From Pseudomonas fluorescens (GTDB taxonomy: Bacteria; Pseudomonadota; Gammaproteobacteria; Pseudomonadales; Pseudomonadaceae): a DNA stretch of 64,000 bases. The translations under genes were made by a program, and so were the position numbers. The notes beneath the pieces are model-generated. The model did no database searches, was not told where the DNA came from, and was given only the letters and a program-made list of their open reading frames with translations. The stretch covers positions 558,001 through 622,000 of the forward strand of contig NZ_CP012830.1 of assembly GCF_001307155.1 (NCBI RefSeq). Reading direction: 5' to 3'. How positions within the stretch are numbered: position 1 is the stretch's first letter; each line of letters opens with the position of its first letter. Of this stretch, positions 16,778 through 27,598 are shown piece after piece.

Positions 16778-19021
16778 TCACGGGGTGCGGTTGCGCCGGG
16801 TTTCGATGATGTTCGGCAATTGGGAAATACGCCCCAACAACCGCCCCAATGCGTCCAGCCCCGGAATCTCGATGGTCAGGGACATCAACGCGGTGTTGTC
16901 CTCTTTGTTCGAGCGAGTGTTGACCGCCAGCACGTTGATCCGCTCGTTGAGCAGCACTTGCGACACGTCACGCAGCAGACCGGAACGGTCGTAGGCACGA
17001 ATGATGATGTCCACCGGATAGGTCAACACCGGCACCGGGCCCCAGCTGACCTGGATGATCCGCTCAGGCTCGCGCCCGGCCAGCTGCAGCACCGAGGCGC
17101 AGTCCTGGCGGTGAATGCTGACGCCACGACCCTGAGTGATGTAGCCGACGATCGCATCGCCCGGCAACGGCTGGCAGCAGCCGGCCATTTGGGTCATCAG
17201 GTTGCCGACGCCCTGGATCTGGATGTCGCCGCGCTTGCCCGGCTTGTAGCCAGTGGCTTTGCGCGGAATCAGTTCCAGCTGTTCGTTGCCGCGTTCCGGC
17301 TCGACCAGTTGCTGCGCCAGGTTGACCAGTTGCGCCAGGCGCAAATCGCCGGCACCTAACGCGGCAAACATGTCCTCGGCGGTTTTCATGTTGGCCTTGT
17401 CGGCCAGCTTTTCGAAATCCACCTGCGGCAGACCGAGGCGATTGAGTTCGCGCTCGAACAGGGTTTTACCGGCCGCGACGTTCTGGTCACGCGCCTGCAA
17501 CTTGAACCAGTGAACGATTTTTGCCCGCGCTCGCGAGGTGGTGATGTAACCCAGGTTCGGGTTCAGCCAGTCGCGGCTCGGCGTGCCGTGCTTGCTGGTG
17601 ATGATCTCGACCTGCTCACCGGTCTGCAGGCTGTAGTTGAGCGGAACGATCCGCCCGTTGATCTTCGCACCCCGGCAGTTGTGACCGATTTCGGTGTGTA
17701 CGCGGTAGGCGAAGTCCAGCGGTGTGGCGCCTTTTGGCAAGTCGATCGCATGACCGTCGGGGGTGAAGATGTACACCCGATCCGGCTCGATATCGACCCG
17801 CAGCTGTTCCGCCAGACCACCGATATCGCCCAGCTCTTCGTGCCACTCGAGCACCTGACGCAGCCAGGAGATTTTCTCTTCGTAGTGATTGGAGCCGGAT
17901 TTGACGTCGGTGCCCTTGTAGCGCCAGTGCGCGCAAACGCCCAGCTCGGCCTCTTCGTGCATCGCGTGGGTGCGGATCTGTACTTCCAGCACCTTGCCTT
18001 CAGGACCGATGACCGCAGTGTGCAGCGAGCGGTAGCCGTTCTCTTTCGGGTTGGCGATGTAGTCGTCGAACTCTTTCGGGATGTGCCGCCACAAGGTGTG
18101 GACGATGCCCAGCGCGGTGTAGCAGTCGCGCATTTCCGGCACCAGCACGCGCACCGCACGCACGTCGTAGATCTGGCTGAATTCCAGACCCTTGCGCTGC
18201 ATTTTGCGCCAGATCGAATAGATGTGTTTGGCCCGGCCGCTGATGTCGGCATCGACGCCGGTGGCCTGCAATTCGGCCTGCAACTGGTTCATCACATCAC
18301 TGATGAACCGCTCGCGATCAAGGCGCCGCTCATGCAGCAACTTGGCGATCTGCTTGTATTGGTCAGGCTCCAGGTAACGGAAGGACAAGTCCTCCAGCTC
18401 CCATTTGATATGACCGATGCCAAGACGGTGAGCCAGCGGCGCATAGATGTCGAAGACTTCCCGGGCGACCCGGTTGCGCTTTTCGTCATCGGCGGTTTTC
18501 ACCGCTCGGATCGCGCAGGTGCGCTCGGCCAGTTTGATCAGCGCGACGCGGACGTCGTCGACCATGGCCACGAGCATCTTGCGCAGGTTTTCCACCTGGC
18601 CCTGAGAGCCCAGCACCAACGATTGGCGCGGGCTCAGGCTAGCGCTGATCGCTGCCATGCGCTGCACGCCATCGATCAGTTTGGCGACCACCGGACCAAA
18701 GCGCTGGCTGACGGCCGGCAGCTGGATATGGCCTTCGCGTACGCCACGGTAAAGAATTGCCGCGACCAGCGAATCCTGATCGAGCTTGAGGTCGGCGAGG
18801 ATCTCTGCGATCTCAAGGCCCGTACGAAAACTCGACGTGCCTTCGGCCCAGAGATTCTTCGCCGCTTTGTCTTGCTGTTCGGCCTGACGAGCGAACTCGC
18901 AGGCTTCTTTCAAGGCTTCGCGATCCAGTGCCGGATCGACACTGACCGCATGATCGAGCCAAGCCTCGAGATTGATACTGCCGTCGGTATTGATCGGCTG
19001 GTGTGCTCTCACCTGTACCAT
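16778..19021 (-). CDS. relA: GTP pyrophosphokinase RelA ((p)ppGpp synthetase I)
   Basis: Ribosome-associated stringent-response synthetase making pppGpp/ppGpp from ATP and GTP/GDP. The 747 residues follow RelA order: a degenerate hydrolase domain without the HD pair, the synthetase domain with YDVRAVRVLVPEMRDCYTAL and IPKEFDDYIANPKENGYRSL, a TGS domain (VYIFTPDGHAIDLPKGATPL), a Cys-containing zinc-finger-like region (MAGCCQPLPGDAIVGY) and a C-terminal ACT domain. The EFDD motif is the ExDD form of monofunctional RelA rather than the RxKD form of SpoT. GGAAGG precedes the ATG. Flanked by rlmD and mazG. Confidence 0.97.
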   Translation of the reverse strand: MVQVRAHQPINTDGSINLEAWLDHAVSVDPALDREALKEACEFARQAEQQDKAAKNLWAEGTSSFRTGLEIAEILADLKLDQDSLVAAILYRGVREGHIQLPAVSQRFGPVVAKLIDGVQRMAAISASLSPRQSLVLGSQGQVENLRKMLVAMVDDVRVALIKLAERTCAIRAVKTADDEKRNRVAREVFDIYAPLAHRLGIGHIKWELEDLSFRYLEPDQYKQIAKLLHERRLDRERFISDVMNQLQAELQATGVDADISGRAKHIYSIWRKMQRKGLEFSQIYDVRAVRVLVPEMRDCYTALGIVHTLWRHIPKEFDDYIANPKENGYRSLHTAVIGPEGKVLEVQIRTHAMHEEAELGVCAHWRYKGTDVKSGSNHYEEKISWLRQVLEWHEELGDIGGLAEQLRVDIEPDRVYIFTPDGHAIDLPKGATPLDFAYRVHTEIGHNCRGAKINGRIVPLNYSLQTGEQVEIITSKHGTPSRDWLNPNLGYITTSRARAKIVHWFKLQARDQNVAAGKTLFERELNRLGLPQVDFEKLADKANMKTAEDMFAALGAGDLRLAQLVNLAQQLVEPERGNEQLELIPRKATGYKPGKRGDIQIQGVGNLMTQMAGCCQPLPGDAIVGYITQGRGVSIHRQDCASVLQLAGREPERIIQVSWGPVPVLTYPVDIIIRAYDRSGLLRDVSQVLLNERINVLAVNTRSNKEDNTALMSLTIEIPGLDALGRLLGRISQLPNIIETRRNRTP

Positions 19022-19143
19022 CTTGCTTACCTTCCCTACGACGCAGATTCAATGCGTCAAATCGCTGACCTTCGTTGCTCATGCGCCCTTGCCGGGCTGA
19101 ACGGCTGATGCATGAGCGGTCTGGTCGGACCAGACGAGCCATC

Positions 19144-20496
19144 CTAGCTCGCTTCAAATAACGCCATGGCCTCGACATGTGCCGTCTGAGGAAACATATC
19201 GAGGATCCCGGCACGTTTTAACCGGTAGCCCTGCTTGATCAGTTCGACCGTGTCGCGGGCCAAAGTTGCCGGGTTGCACGACACATAAACCAAGCGCTTG
19301 GCACCCAGTGATGCGAGTGTGCGCACCACCTCGAAAGCACCGTCGCGCGGTGGGTCCAAGAGTACCGCAGAAAAGCCCTCGCTGGCCCATTTGGCATCAG
19401 CCAAAGGCTGGGATAAATCGGCCTGAAAAAACTTCGCGTTATGCAGATTGTTGCTAGCGGCATTCGCAGCGGCGCGCTCGACCATGGCCTGCACACCTTC
19501 CACCGCTACCACTTCACGGACTTTCTGCGCCAGCGGCAAGGCAAAGTTACCCAAGCCACAGAACAGATCGAGCACGCGTTCGTCAGCGGCAGGCTTCAGC
19601 CATTCCAGCGCCTGGGCGACCATCGCTTCATTGACCCCGGCATTCACCTGAATGAAGTCACCCGGGCGATACGCCAGTTCAAGATCCCATTGCTCAAGTC
19701 GGTAACCCAACGCCTGATCGGCATCGACCGGTTGCGGCTCGCCTTCGCCATGCAGCCACAATTGGGCGTCATGGAATGCGCAGAATTCCTTGAGAATGCT
19801 CAGGTCGTTTTCAGACAGTGGCGCCATGTGCCGCAACAACAAGGCCAGGGATGAACCGGCGAACAATTCCACATGACCCAACGCTTGAGGCTTGCTCAAA
19901 CGCCTGAGCATTTCCGGCAAGCCACTCATGATCGGCTGCAAGGGCTGTACCAGCACCGGGCAATCGTTGATACCGACGATATCCTGGCTGCCGGCGGCAC
20001 GAAAACCGACTTCGAGTTTTTTCGTCTTCACGTTCCAACGCACCGCCACCCGGGCGCGACGTCGGTAGGCGAACTCAGGACCGCTCAAGGGCTCCGCCCA
20101 CTGCTCGGGTTCGACACCCGCTACCCGCGACAACTGCTCGGCGAGCATGCGCTGTTTCAGGGCGAGTTGTTCGCTGTGGGGCAGATGCTGCACGCTGCAA
20201 CCACCGCAGCGCCCGGCATGGGCGCACGGTGCCGGACGACGCAATTGATTGGCGACGAAAACGCGCTCGGTGCGTGCCTCGACAACTTTGCCGTGGGCAC
20301 CCAGGACGCGCGCCTCGACTTCTTCACCAGCCAAAGCACCGATGACGAACCAGGTACGACCTTCGAAAAACGCGATACCGCGACCGTCATTGGCCAGACG
20401 CTCGATGCTCAAGCGCTGCTTTTTGCCGGTCGGGACTTGCGGGGCCTTGCTGCCGCCAGTGGGTTGGAAGCGCAGGCCTCTCTCTTGCTTGGCCAT
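19144..20496 (-). CDS. rlmD: 23S rRNA (uracil-1939-C5)-methyltransferase RlmD
   Basis: SAM-dependent methyltransferase that makes m5U1939 in 23S rRNA. The 450 residues have a TRAM domain (about 25-85), an iron-sulfur cluster motif [10 protein letters not shown] with Cys91, Cys97 and Cys100, the SAM loop [15 protein letters not shown] and the catalytic block [13 protein letters not shown]. The ATG shares one base with the cysM stop (TGATG), so translation is coupled to cysM. The order cysM-rlmD-relA beside gacS is characteristic of Pseudomonas. Confidence 0.96.
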   Translation of the reverse strand: MAKQERGLRFQPTGGSKAPQVPTGKKQRLSIERLANDGRGIAFFEGRTWFVIGALAGEEVEARVLGAHGKVVEARTERVFVANQLRRPAPCAHAGRCGGCSVQHLPHSEQLALKQRMLAEQLSRVAGVEPEQWAEPLSGPEFAYRRRARVAVRWNVKTKKLEVGFRAAGSQDIVGINDCPVLVQPLQPIMSGLPEMLRRLSKPQALGHVELFAGSSLALLLRHMAPLSENDLSILKEFCAFHDAQLWLHGEGEPQPVDADQALGYRLEQWDLELAYRPGDFIQVNAGVNEAMVAQALEWLKPAADERVLDLFCGLGNFALPLAQKVREVVAVEGVQAMVERAAANAASNNLHNAKFFQADLSQPLADAKWASEGFSAVLLDPPRDGAFEVVRTLASLGAKRLVYVSCNPATLARDTVELIKQGYRLKRAGILDMFPQTAHVEAMALFEAS

Positions 20497-21398
20497 CAGT
20501 TGGGTGCGTCGAAAATGCCGGTCGACAAGTAACGGTCGCCACGGTCACAAATGATCGCGACCATCACCGCATTTTCGACTTCTTTGGACAGGCGCAGCAT
20601 CGCGGCTACAGCACCACCCGAGGACACGCCACAGAAGATCCCTTCTTCGCGCGCCAGACGACGGGTCACGTCTTCGGCTTCGCTTTGGGCCATGTCGACG
20701 ATCCGGTCAACCCGATCGGCTTGATAGATCTTCGGCAGGTATTCCTGCGGCCAGCGACGGATACCCGGAATCGCCGAGCCTTCCATCGGTTGCAGGCCGA
20801 CGATCTGCACCGCCGGATTCTGTTCTTTCAGGTAACGCGAGACACCCATGATGGTGCCCGTGGTGCCCATGGAACTGATGAAATGAGTAATGGTGCCCTG
20901 GGTCTGGCGCCAGATTTCCGGGCCGGTACCGGTGTAATGCGCCTCGGGGTTGTCGCCGTTGGCGAACTGGTCGAGCACCTTGCCGCGACCCTCAGCCTGC
21001 ATCCGCTCGGCGAGGTCGCGAGCACCTTCCATGCCCTCTTCCTGGCTGACCAGAATCAGCTCCGCGCCATAAGCGGTCATCGCAGCCTTGCGTTCAGCGC
21101 TGGAGTTGTCAGGCATGATCAGGATCATCTTGTAACCCTTGATCGCCGCGGCCATGGCCAGGGCAATCCCGGTGTTGCCGGAGGTCGCCTCGATCAGCGT
21201 ATCGCCAGCATGGATCTGCCCACGCAACTCGGCACGGGTAATCATCGACAGCGCCGGACGGTCCTTGACCGAACCCGCCGGGTTATTACCCTCGAGCTTG
21301 AGCAGCAGGGTGTTGCTGGTGGCGCCGGGCAGGCGCTGCAAACGAACCAGCGGAGTGTTGCCGACGCAATCGGCGATGGTTGGGTACTGCAAGGTCAT
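20496..21398 (-). CDS. cysM: Cysteine synthase B CysM
   Basis: PLP-dependent O-acetylserine sulfhydrylase using sulfide or thiosulfate. I use ATG 21398 ([20 protein letters not shown]), giving 300 residues, the CysM length; longer readings run into a repeat. [13 protein letters not shown] holds the PLP Lys45, and [16 protein letters not shown] and [12 protein letters not shown] bind the cofactor phosphate. RRWPQEYLP is a CysM-type segment that separates it from CysK. It begins the cysM-rlmD unit, divergent in sense from gacS two genes upstream. Confidence 0.95.
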   Translation of the reverse strand: MTLQYPTIADCVGNTPLVRLQRLPGATSNTLLLKLEGNNPAGSVKDRPALSMITRAELRGQIHAGDTLIEATSGNTGIALAMAAAIKGYKMILIMPDNSSAERKAAMTAYGAELILVSQEEGMEGARDLAERMQAEGRGKVLDQFANGDNPEAHYTGTGPEIWRQTQGTITHFISSMGTTGTIMGVSRYLKEQNPAVQIVGLQPMEGSAIPGIRRWPQEYLPKIYQADRVDRIVDMAQSEAEDVTRRLAREEGIFCGVSSGGAVAAMLRLSKEVENAVMVAIICDRGDRYLSTGIFDAPN

Positions 21399-21517
21399 GG
21401 CGTATTCGCAATCCAGACTGCGGGGGCGACCATCATACCGGCAAACGTGCGCAGGCCATATCACGCAAAGTGTGGTGCTTATGGCTAATGGGAATAAGCG
21501 CTGGTTTTGACTCAGAT

Positions 21518-21600
21518 CGTTACCACGCTCTGCGTGGGAATGCAGCCCGTGGCGCTCTGCGCCACATGCGCCCAGATGCGGGATGCAGAGCGTCCCTAGA
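21518..21600. repeat. Intergenic repeat with nested hairpins
   Basis: Contains CCACGC-TCT-GCGTGG (21523-21537) and GTGGCGC-TCT-GCGCCAC (21549-21565), then GATGCGGGATGCAGAGCG. It is the Pseudomonas repeat of the type CACGCTCTGCGTGGGAATGC found between genes; it may also end transcription of the kinase gene. Confidence 0.7.
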
Positions 21601-21608
21601 GGCATTCA

Positions 21609-22331
21609 TTAATGAGCCAACAACCGCATATTCAGCCGCAACCCCTGCCCCGTGTTCTCCGCCCACAAGCGCCCGCCCTGACGCTGCACCGCGTTGCGCG
21701 CGATGCTTAGGCCCAAGCCAAAGCCGCCATTGCCGGGGCGTGAGCCGTCGAGTCGGGTGAACGGGTCGAACATACGCTCGAGATCGTCTTCGGCGACACC
21801 GCCGCCCTGATCTTCGAGCCACAGCAGCCAGTAATTGCCGTCGCGCTGCCCATCGAGGCGCACGCTGCCACCGACCGGAGAATAGCGGATGGCGTTGCGC
21901 AGGATGTTTTCCAGTGCCTGGGCCAAGGTATTCAGGTGGCCGCGAACCCAGCACGAAGCCGCCACCGCGCAGTGCAGTTGCCCGGCGGGCCAAGCGCTTT
22001 CATAACAGGCGTTTTCCGTGAGCATTTCCCACAGCGCCTGTATCTGGATCGCCTCATCCGGTAATGCCGAGCACTCCGTGTCGAGCCAGGCCAGTTGCAG
22101 AGTGTCCTCTATCAGCCGTTGCATGCCATCGACTTCGCGACCAATGCGCTCGCGTAGTTGCAGCAGGTCCTCTTCACTTTCGCTGGCCACCCGCAGACGG
22201 CTCAACGGTGTGCGCAGTTCATGAGACAAGTCGCGTAGCAGTTGCTGCTGCACAGCCACGGGGCTTTGCCGGCGTTCGGACATTTGATCGAAAGCGCGGA
22301 CCTGTTCATCCCGGTTGTTCAAAGGCGTCAC
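21609..22331 (-). CDS. Sensor histidine kinase lacking the sensor and membrane region
   Basis: Only the dimerisation and catalytic parts of an EnvZ/OmpR-class kinase are encoded. The H box LLRDLSHELRTPLSRLRV has His37, followed by ALENILRNAIRYSP (N box), LEDQGGGV (G1) and GFGLGLSIARNAV (G2). I prefer the GTG at 22331, eight to ten bases after GAGAGGG and four bases after the regulator stop, giving 240 residues; ATGs at 22349 and 22358 are alternatives that overlap the regulator. The start VTPLNNRDEQVRAFDQMSER looks like the tail of a HAMP linker, so the N-terminus is lost, or the protein is a genuine cytosolic variant. No signal-sensing partner is adjacent. Confidence 0.85.
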   Translation of the reverse strand: MTPLNNRDEQVRAFDQMSERRQSPVAVQQQLLRDLSHELRTPLSRLRVASESEEDLLQLRERIGREVDGMQRLIEDTLQLAWLDTECSALPDEAIQIQALWEMLTENACYESAWPAGQLHCAVAASCWVRGHLNTLAQALENILRNAIRYSPVGGSVRLDGQRDGNYWLLWLEDQGGGVAEDDLERMFDPFTRLDGSRPGNGGFGLGLSIARNAVQRQGGRLWAENTGQGLRLNMRLLAH

Positions 22332-22335
22332 CCGG

Positions 22336-23058
22336 TCAGACCCTCTCATCAACGGCACTCATTACATAGCCCTTGCCCCACACGGTGCGCACTTCGCGTT
22401 CGCCGTAGCCGATGGTCTTGAGTTTTCGGCGAATCTGGCTGATGTGCATGTCCAGGCTGCGGTCGTGGGGCGCGTAGCCGCGCTGCAACACCTGCTGATA
22501 AAGGAAGGCCTTGCCGAGCACTTCATCGCCATTGCGGTTCAGGGTTTCCAGCAGCCGGTATTCGCTGCGAGTCAGCCCGGCCCACTGCTCAGCATAATGA
22601 ACATCACACTGTTCATCATCGAAACGCAGGTTGTGAACGTCGCCGTTGAACGCTGGCGACGTATGTCGCCGGTCCAGGGCCACCCGCCGCAGGATAGCTT
22701 CGATGCGTACCCGCAACTCGGCCATGCTGAAAGGCTTGGGCAGGTAGTCATCGGCCCCCAGACGAAAACCGCTGATGCGATCCGCTTCGGCGCCCAGTGC
22801 CGACATCAGCAGCACCGGGGTGGAATCGCGAGTCCGCAGGTCGGTCAATACCGCCAGGCCATCCATGCCTGGCAGCACAATATCCATCAGCACGATATCG
22901 AAGGTCTGCTCGCGAGCAATCGCCAACCCGTCCTCGCCGTTCTGGCACCAGGTCACCTGAAAACCACAGCGCCCCAGATGTTCATGAACATGTGCCCCCA
23001 CTACAAGGTCGTCTTCAATCGCCAGGACACGCGGGGGGACAACGGATACGGGAGTCAT
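22336..23058 (-). CDS. OmpR-family response regulator
   Basis: DNA-binding two-component regulator of 240 residues: receiver domain with acidic pair near IEDD (15-18), phosphorylation site FDIVLMDIVLPGMDG (Asp59) and Lys108 in LPKPF, then a winged-helix domain with LTRSEYRLLETL and SLDMHISQIRRKL. It shares an operon with the truncated kinase downstream. The target genes are unknown. A conserved location between cysM and gacS suggests a core gene rather than an acquired one. Confidence 0.93.
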   Translation of the reverse strand: MTPVSVVPPRVLAIEDDLVVGAHVHEHLGRCGFQVTWCQNGEDGLAIAREQTFDIVLMDIVLPGMDGLAVLTDLRTRDSTPVLLMSALGAEADRISGFRLGADDYLPKPFSMAELRVRIEAILRRVALDRRHTSPAFNGDVHNLRFDDEQCDVHYAEQWAGLTRSEYRLLETLNRNGDEVLGKAFLYQQVLQRGYAPHDRSLDMHISQIRRKLKTIGYGEREVRTVWGKGYVMSAVDERV

Positions 23059-23275
23059 TAGCTTCTGCTAGTCATTCTCAATCACTGATTATTCTAGATT
23101 GCCCGGCAGTGAGCAACCCGTGACTCTCGTCGCGGCTCCCGGTAACGTTCAAACCGTCACAAAGCTCTGGATAATTTGCCGGGATTGCCTGCCAGCAAAT
23201 CGCTACACTGCGCGGGTAGCGCGTGCCGGATGCACGCACGGTCATCTATAAACAGCGTGATAGCAGGAGAGTGAC

Positions 23276-26026
23276 GTGCTGAAGAAACTGGGGATCAAAG
23301 GTCGCGTATTGTTGTTGACCTTGTTGCCGACCAGCCTGATGGCCTTGGTTCTGGGCGGCTACTTCACCTGGATGCAACAGTCCGACCTGCAAACCCAACT
23401 TCTGCAACGCGGCGAAATGATCGCCGAACAGCTCGCCCCTCTGGTCGCCCCGGCCATGGGCCACAAAAATGACGACTTGCTGGAGCGCATCGCGACCCAG
23501 TCACTGGAGCAACCGGACGTGCGCGCCGTGTCGTTCCTGGCGCCGGACCGCACGCAACTGGCGCACGCCGGGCCGCTGATGCTCAACCAGCCGCCCACCG
23601 GCGAAAGCGCGCATATGCTGCAACGCACCGGCAACGACGCCACCCGTTACCTGCTGCCGGTGTTTGGCAGGCATCGCAACCTGGCCGGCGAGCTGATCCC
23701 CGATGAATCCGATCGCTTGCTGGGCTGGGTCGAGCTGGAACTCTCCCACAACGGCATGTTGCTGCGCGGTTATCGCAGCCTGTTCGCCAGCGTGCTGTTG
23801 ATCGCCGCAGGTCTGGTCGGCACCGCGCTGCTGGCATTGCGTATGGGTCGCACCATCAATACACCGCTGAACCTGATCAAGCAGGCCGTGGCACAACTCA
23901 AGGAGGGTCATCTCGAAACCCGCCTGCCCCCGCTTGGCAGCCAGGAGCTGGATGAACTGGCCTCGGGTATCAACCGCATGGCCAGTACCCTGCAAAACGC
24001 CCAGGAAGAACTGCAGCACAGCATCGATCAGGCCACCGAAGACGTCCGGCAGAACCTCGAAACCATCGAGATCCAGAACATCGAGCTGGATCTGGCGCGC
24101 AAGGAAGCCCTGGAAGCGAGCCGGATCAAGTCCGAGTTCCTCGCCAACATGAGCCACGAGATTCGTACGCCGCTCAACGGCATCCTCGGTTTCACCCACT
24201 TGCTGCAAAAAAGCGAACTGACGCCGCGTCAGCTCGACTACCTGGGCACGATCGAAAAGTCCGCCGACAGCCTGCTGGGAATCATCAACGAGATTCTCGA
24301 CTTCTCGAAAATCGAGGCCGGCAAATTGGTACTCGACAGTATTCCGTTCAACCTGCGCGATCTGCTCCAGGACACCCTGACCATCCTCGCCCCGGCCGCC
24401 CACGCCAAACAGCTCGAACTGGTCAGCCTGGTGTACCGCGACACCCCGCTGTCGCTGGTCGGTGACCCGCTGCGGCTCAAGCAGATCCTTACCAACCTTG
24501 TGAGTAACGCGATCAAGTTCACCCGCGAAGGCACCATCGTCGCCCGCGCCATGCTTGAAGAAGAACACGAAGACAGCGTGCAACTGCGCATCAGCATTCA
24601 GGACACTGGTATCGGCCTGTCGAATCAGGACGTACGCGCGTTGTTTCAGGCCTTCAGCCAGGCCGACAATTCATTGTCGCGGCAACCGGGCGGCACCGGT
24701 CTGGGGCTGGTGATTTCCAAGCGTCTGATCGAGCAGATGGGCGGCGAGATTGGGGTCGACAGCACGCCGGGCGAAGGCTCGGAATTCTGGGTCAGCCTGA
24801 GCCTGCCAAAAACCCGCGACGATGCCGAAGACCTGCCAGGACCACCGTTGCTCGGACGCCGCGTTGCGGTGCTGGAAAACCACGAACTGGCACGCCAGGC
24901 CTTGCAGCATCAACTGGAAGACTGTGGCCTTGAAGTGACCCCGTTCAACACCCTCGAAAGCCTGACCAATGGCGTCACCGGCGCACACCAGACCGAGCAG
25001 GCGATCGACCTTGCCGTGCTCGGCATCACCTCCAACGACATGCCGCCGGAGCGGCTGAATCAGCATATCTGGGACCTCGAGCACCTGGGTTGCAAAGTGC
25101 TGGTGCTGTGCCCGACCACCGAACAGACGCTGTTCCATCTCTCGGTGCCCAACCCTCACAGCCAATTGCAGGCCAAACCGGCCTGCACCCGCAAGTTGCG
25201 ACGTGCGCTGTCGGATCTGGTCAACCCGCGTCAGTTACGCAATGAACCGGGCGAACCAATTTCCAGCCGCGCGCCCAAAGTACTCTGCGTCGACGATAAC
25301 CCGGCCAACCTGCTGCTGGTACAGACGCTGCTCGAAGACATGGGTGCCAAGGTACTGGCAGTCGAAAGCGGTTACGCAGCGGTCAAGGCCGTGCAGACCG
25401 AAGCCTTCGATCTGGTGCTGATGGACGTGCAGATGCCAGGTATGGATGGACGCCAAAGCACCGAGGCGATTCGCCAATGGGAAAGCGAACGGCATTGCAC
25501 ACCACTGCCGATTGTCGCCCTCACCGCACACGCGATGGCCAACGAAAAACGCGCCTTGCTGCAAAGCGGCATGGACGATTACCTGACCAAACCGATCAGC
25601 GAACGCCAGCTGGCGCAGGTGGTGTTGAAGTGGACCGGGCTGGCCCTGCGTAACCACGGTCCGGAGCGGGCCGACGTTTATGGCAACAACAGCGACCTGC
25701 TGGTACTCGATCCCGATGAAGGCCTGCGCCTGGCGGCCGGCAAAGCCGATCTGGCGGCCGACATGCTGGCGATGTTGCTGGCCTCACTGGAAGCCGATCG
25801 CGAGGCGATTCGCGTCGCCCGTGAAAGCAATGACCAGAATGCCCTGATCGAACGGGTCCACCGCCTGCACGGGGCGACACGCTATTGCGGCGTTCCGCAG
25901 TTGCGTGCGGCCTGTCAGCGCAGTGAAACCCTGCTCAAGCAACAAGACCCCAAAGCGGTCGTGGCGCTGGAAGAGCTTGAGCGGGCGATCAACCGCCTGG
26001 CCTCGCAAGCGCGTATCGGCGCTTGA
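23276..26026 (+). CDS. gacS: Hybrid sensor kinase GacS
   Basis: Inner-membrane hybrid kinase that phosphorylates GacA and, through Rsm small RNAs, controls secondary metabolism and lifestyle. The 916 residues start at GTG 23276, five bases after AGGAGAG. Order: TM1 (about 11-33), periplasmic loop (about 34-165), TM2 (about 168-188), HAMP, H box [15 protein letters not shown] with His294, ATPase boxes ([33 protein letters not shown]), a degenerate receiver, a receiver with [15 protein letters not shown], and a C-terminal Hpt domain ([17 protein letters not shown]). Length and neighbours (cysM, ldhA) match Pseudomonas GacS. It is intact. Confidence 0.97.
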   Translation: MLKKLGIKGRVLLLTLLPTSLMALVLGGYFTWMQQSDLQTQLLQRGEMIAEQLAPLVAPAMGHKNDDLLERIATQSLEQPDVRAVSFLAPDRTQLAHAGPLMLNQPPTGESAHMLQRTGNDATRYLLPVFGRHRNLAGELIPDESDRLLGWVELELSHNGMLLRGYRSLFASVLLIAAGLVGTALLALRMGRTINTPLNLIKQAVAQLKEGHLETRLPPLGSQELDELASGINRMASTLQNAQEELQHSIDQATEDVRQNLETIEIQNIELDLARKEALEASRIKSEFLANMSHEIRTPLNGILGFTHLLQKSELTPRQLDYLGTIEKSADSLLGIINEILDFSKIEAGKLVLDSIPFNLRDLLQDTLTILAPAAHAKQLELVSLVYRDTPLSLVGDPLRLKQILTNLVSNAIKFTREGTIVARAMLEEEHEDSVQLRISIQDTGIGLSNQDVRALFQAFSQADNSLSRQPGGTGLGLVISKRLIEQMGGEIGVDSTPGEGSEFWVSLSLPKTRDDAEDLPGPPLLGRRVAVLENHELARQALQHQLEDCGLEVTPFNTLESLTNGVTGAHQTEQAIDLAVLGITSNDMPPERLNQHIWDLEHLGCKVLVLCPTTEQTLFHLSVPNPHSQLQAKPACTRKLRRALSDLVNPRQLRNEPGEPISSRAPKVLCVDDNPANLLLVQTLLEDMGAKVLAVESGYAAVKAVQTEAFDLVLMDVQMPGMDGRQSTEAIRQWESERHCTPLPIVALTAHAMANEKRALLQSGMDDYLTKPISERQLAQVVLKWTGLALRNHGPERADVYGNNSDLLVLDPDEGLRLAAGKADLAADMLAMLLASLEADREAIRVARESNDQNALIERVHRLHGATRYCGVPQLRAACQRSETLLKQQDPKAVVALEELERAINRLASQARIGA

Positions 26027-26092
26027 CCCAGCGCAATGGCGCGGCGGGTGTTGAGGGGTAAACTCAGCGCACTCGAGCACAAGGATGACGCC

Positions 26093-27082
26093 ATGCGTAC
26101 GATTCTCTTCAGCAGCCAGACATACGACCGCGAGAGTTTTCTCGCAGCCAAAGTGCCCGCAGGTATCGAGTTGCACTTCCAGCCTGCGCGCCTGAGTCTG
26201 GATACGGCGGCGCTGGCCGAGCGGCATGAAGTGGTCTGCGCCTTTATCAATGACGACCTGAGTGCGCCGGTACTTGAACGACTGGCCGCAGGCGGTACGC
26301 GCCTGATAGCCCTGCGCTCGGCCGGTTACAACCACGTTGACCTGGCGTGCGCGAAACGCCTGGGTTTGAGCATCGTCCGCGTGCCGGCCTACTCGCCCCA
26401 CGCCGTGGCCGAGCACGCGGTGGCGTTGATCCTGGCCCTGAACCGACGCCTTTACCGCGCCTACAACCGGACCCGCGAAGGCGATTTCAGCCTGCACGGG
26501 CTGACCGGATTCGACCTGTTCGGCAAGACCGTCGGCGTGGTCGGCACCGGCCAGATCGGCGCCGTCTTCGCGAAAATCATGACCGGGTTTGGCTGCAAGC
26601 TGCTGGCTTACGACCCCTTCCCCAATCCGCAAGTCCAGGCGCTCGGTGTCCGTTACCTGCCGTTACCTGAGCTGTTGGCCGAAGCGCAGATCATCAGCCT
26701 GCACTGCCCGCTGACCGCCGATAGCAAACACCTGATCAACAGCCAGTCGCTGGCACATCTGCAGCCCGGCGCCATGCTGATCAACACCGGGCGTGGCGGA
26801 CTGGTGGACACACCCGCGCTGATCGACGCACTGAAAAGCGGTCAATTGGGGTATCTGGGGCTGGACGTCTATGAAGAAGAAGCCCAACTGTTCTTCGAGG
26901 ACCGCTCCGACCGGCCGCTGCAAGACGACGTGTTGGCGCGGCTATTGACCTTCCCTAACGTGATCATCACCGCACACCAGGCGTTCCTGACCCACGAAGC
27001 ATTGGCCGCAATTGCCATGACCACCTTGCAGAACATCACCGATTGGGCCGCTGGCACACCTCACAATCAGGTCGAAAGCTGA
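26093..27082 (+). CDS. ldhA: NAD-dependent D-lactate dehydrogenase LdhA
   Basis: Reduces pyruvate to D-lactate with NADH. From ATG 26093 (MRTILFSSQTYDRESF) it has 329 residues, the standard length; the frame opens earlier without a good site, and AAGGATGACGCC precedes the ATG. VGVVGTGQIGAVFAK (GxGxxG at 151-156) binds NAD, and LINTGRGGLVDT and ITAHQAFLTHEALAAI carry the catalytic Arg and His. The 2-hydroxyacid dehydrogenase family is broad, but the length and YEEEAQLFFEDRSD block fit the LdhA branch. Confidence 0.93.
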   Translation: MRTILFSSQTYDRESFLAAKVPAGIELHFQPARLSLDTAALAERHEVVCAFINDDLSAPVLERLAAGGTRLIALRSAGYNHVDLACAKRLGLSIVRVPAYSPHAVAEHAVALILALNRRLYRAYNRTREGDFSLHGLTGFDLFGKTVGVVGTGQIGAVFAKIMTGFGCKLLAYDPFPNPQVQALGVRYLPLPELLAEAQIISLHCPLTADSKHLINSQSLAHLQPGAMLINTGRGGLVDTPALIDALKSGQLGYLGLDVYEEEAQLFFEDRSDRPLQDDVLARLLTFPNVIITAHQAFLTHEALAAIAMTTLQNITDWAAGTPHNQVES

Positions 27083-27163
27083 TTTGGTCTGATCGAAGGT
27101 CGCAACCATGGGCCATGCCCGGTTCTTTCGCGTGCTAGCATACCGCGCATATTTGGAGGACCC

Positions 27164-27598
27164 ATGGTCGAACACGATTTCCGCTACAGCCTGATGAACC
27201 CGCAACACACCCTGACCGAATGCCGCGCGCTGACACCGGGGCGTTATCAAGTCACCGGCAACGGCGGCTCGATACGCGCCGATGACGTGTTGTTGGTCAC
27301 CCTCAAAGGCAGCAAGGACTTGTCCATGCGCCTGACCGTTGAAAACGTTCGTCACCTGCTCAAACCCATGGGCCAGTGGGTTGCCGTGGCCAGTGGTCCG
27401 GTGTTTGGTGAACTGGCGATCCACAACTGGCAAGTGAACTGCGACAGCTGCGCCAAAGAACTGAAATTCGAGTTCGCGGTCGACGCCAAGCTGGGCAACA
27501 AGGCCGAAAAACCGGCTGCCACCGCACGGATTGCCGAACTGGGCTGGACCACCGCCAGCGAGAAGCACCTGTGCCCGAAATGCCAGGAGCCCGTGTAA
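27164..27598 (+). CDS. Conserved hypothetical protein with two CxxC pairs
   Basis: Protein of 144 residues that I do not recognise. Two pairs, CDSC (Cys93/Cys96) and CPKC (Cys137/Cys140), suggest a zinc ribbon built across the C-terminal half. The N-terminal half contains RYQVTGNGGSIRADDVLLVTLKGS, a beta-rich segment. There is no signal peptide. Its TAA overlaps the ATG of the META lipoprotein gene (TAATG), so the two are translationally coupled. TTGGAGG precedes the ATG. Confidence 0.82.
   Translation: MVEHDFRYSLMNPQHTLTECRALTPGRYQVTGNGGSIRADDVLLVTLKGSKDLSMRLTVENVRHLLKPMGQWVAVASGPVFGELAIHNWQVNCDSCAKELKFEFAVDAKLGNKAEKPAATARIAELGWTTASEKHLCPKCQEPV

Noticed and set aside
17510..19108. A 532-codon frame antisense to relA
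   Set aside because: Shadow of relA codon use, with no domain or start signal.
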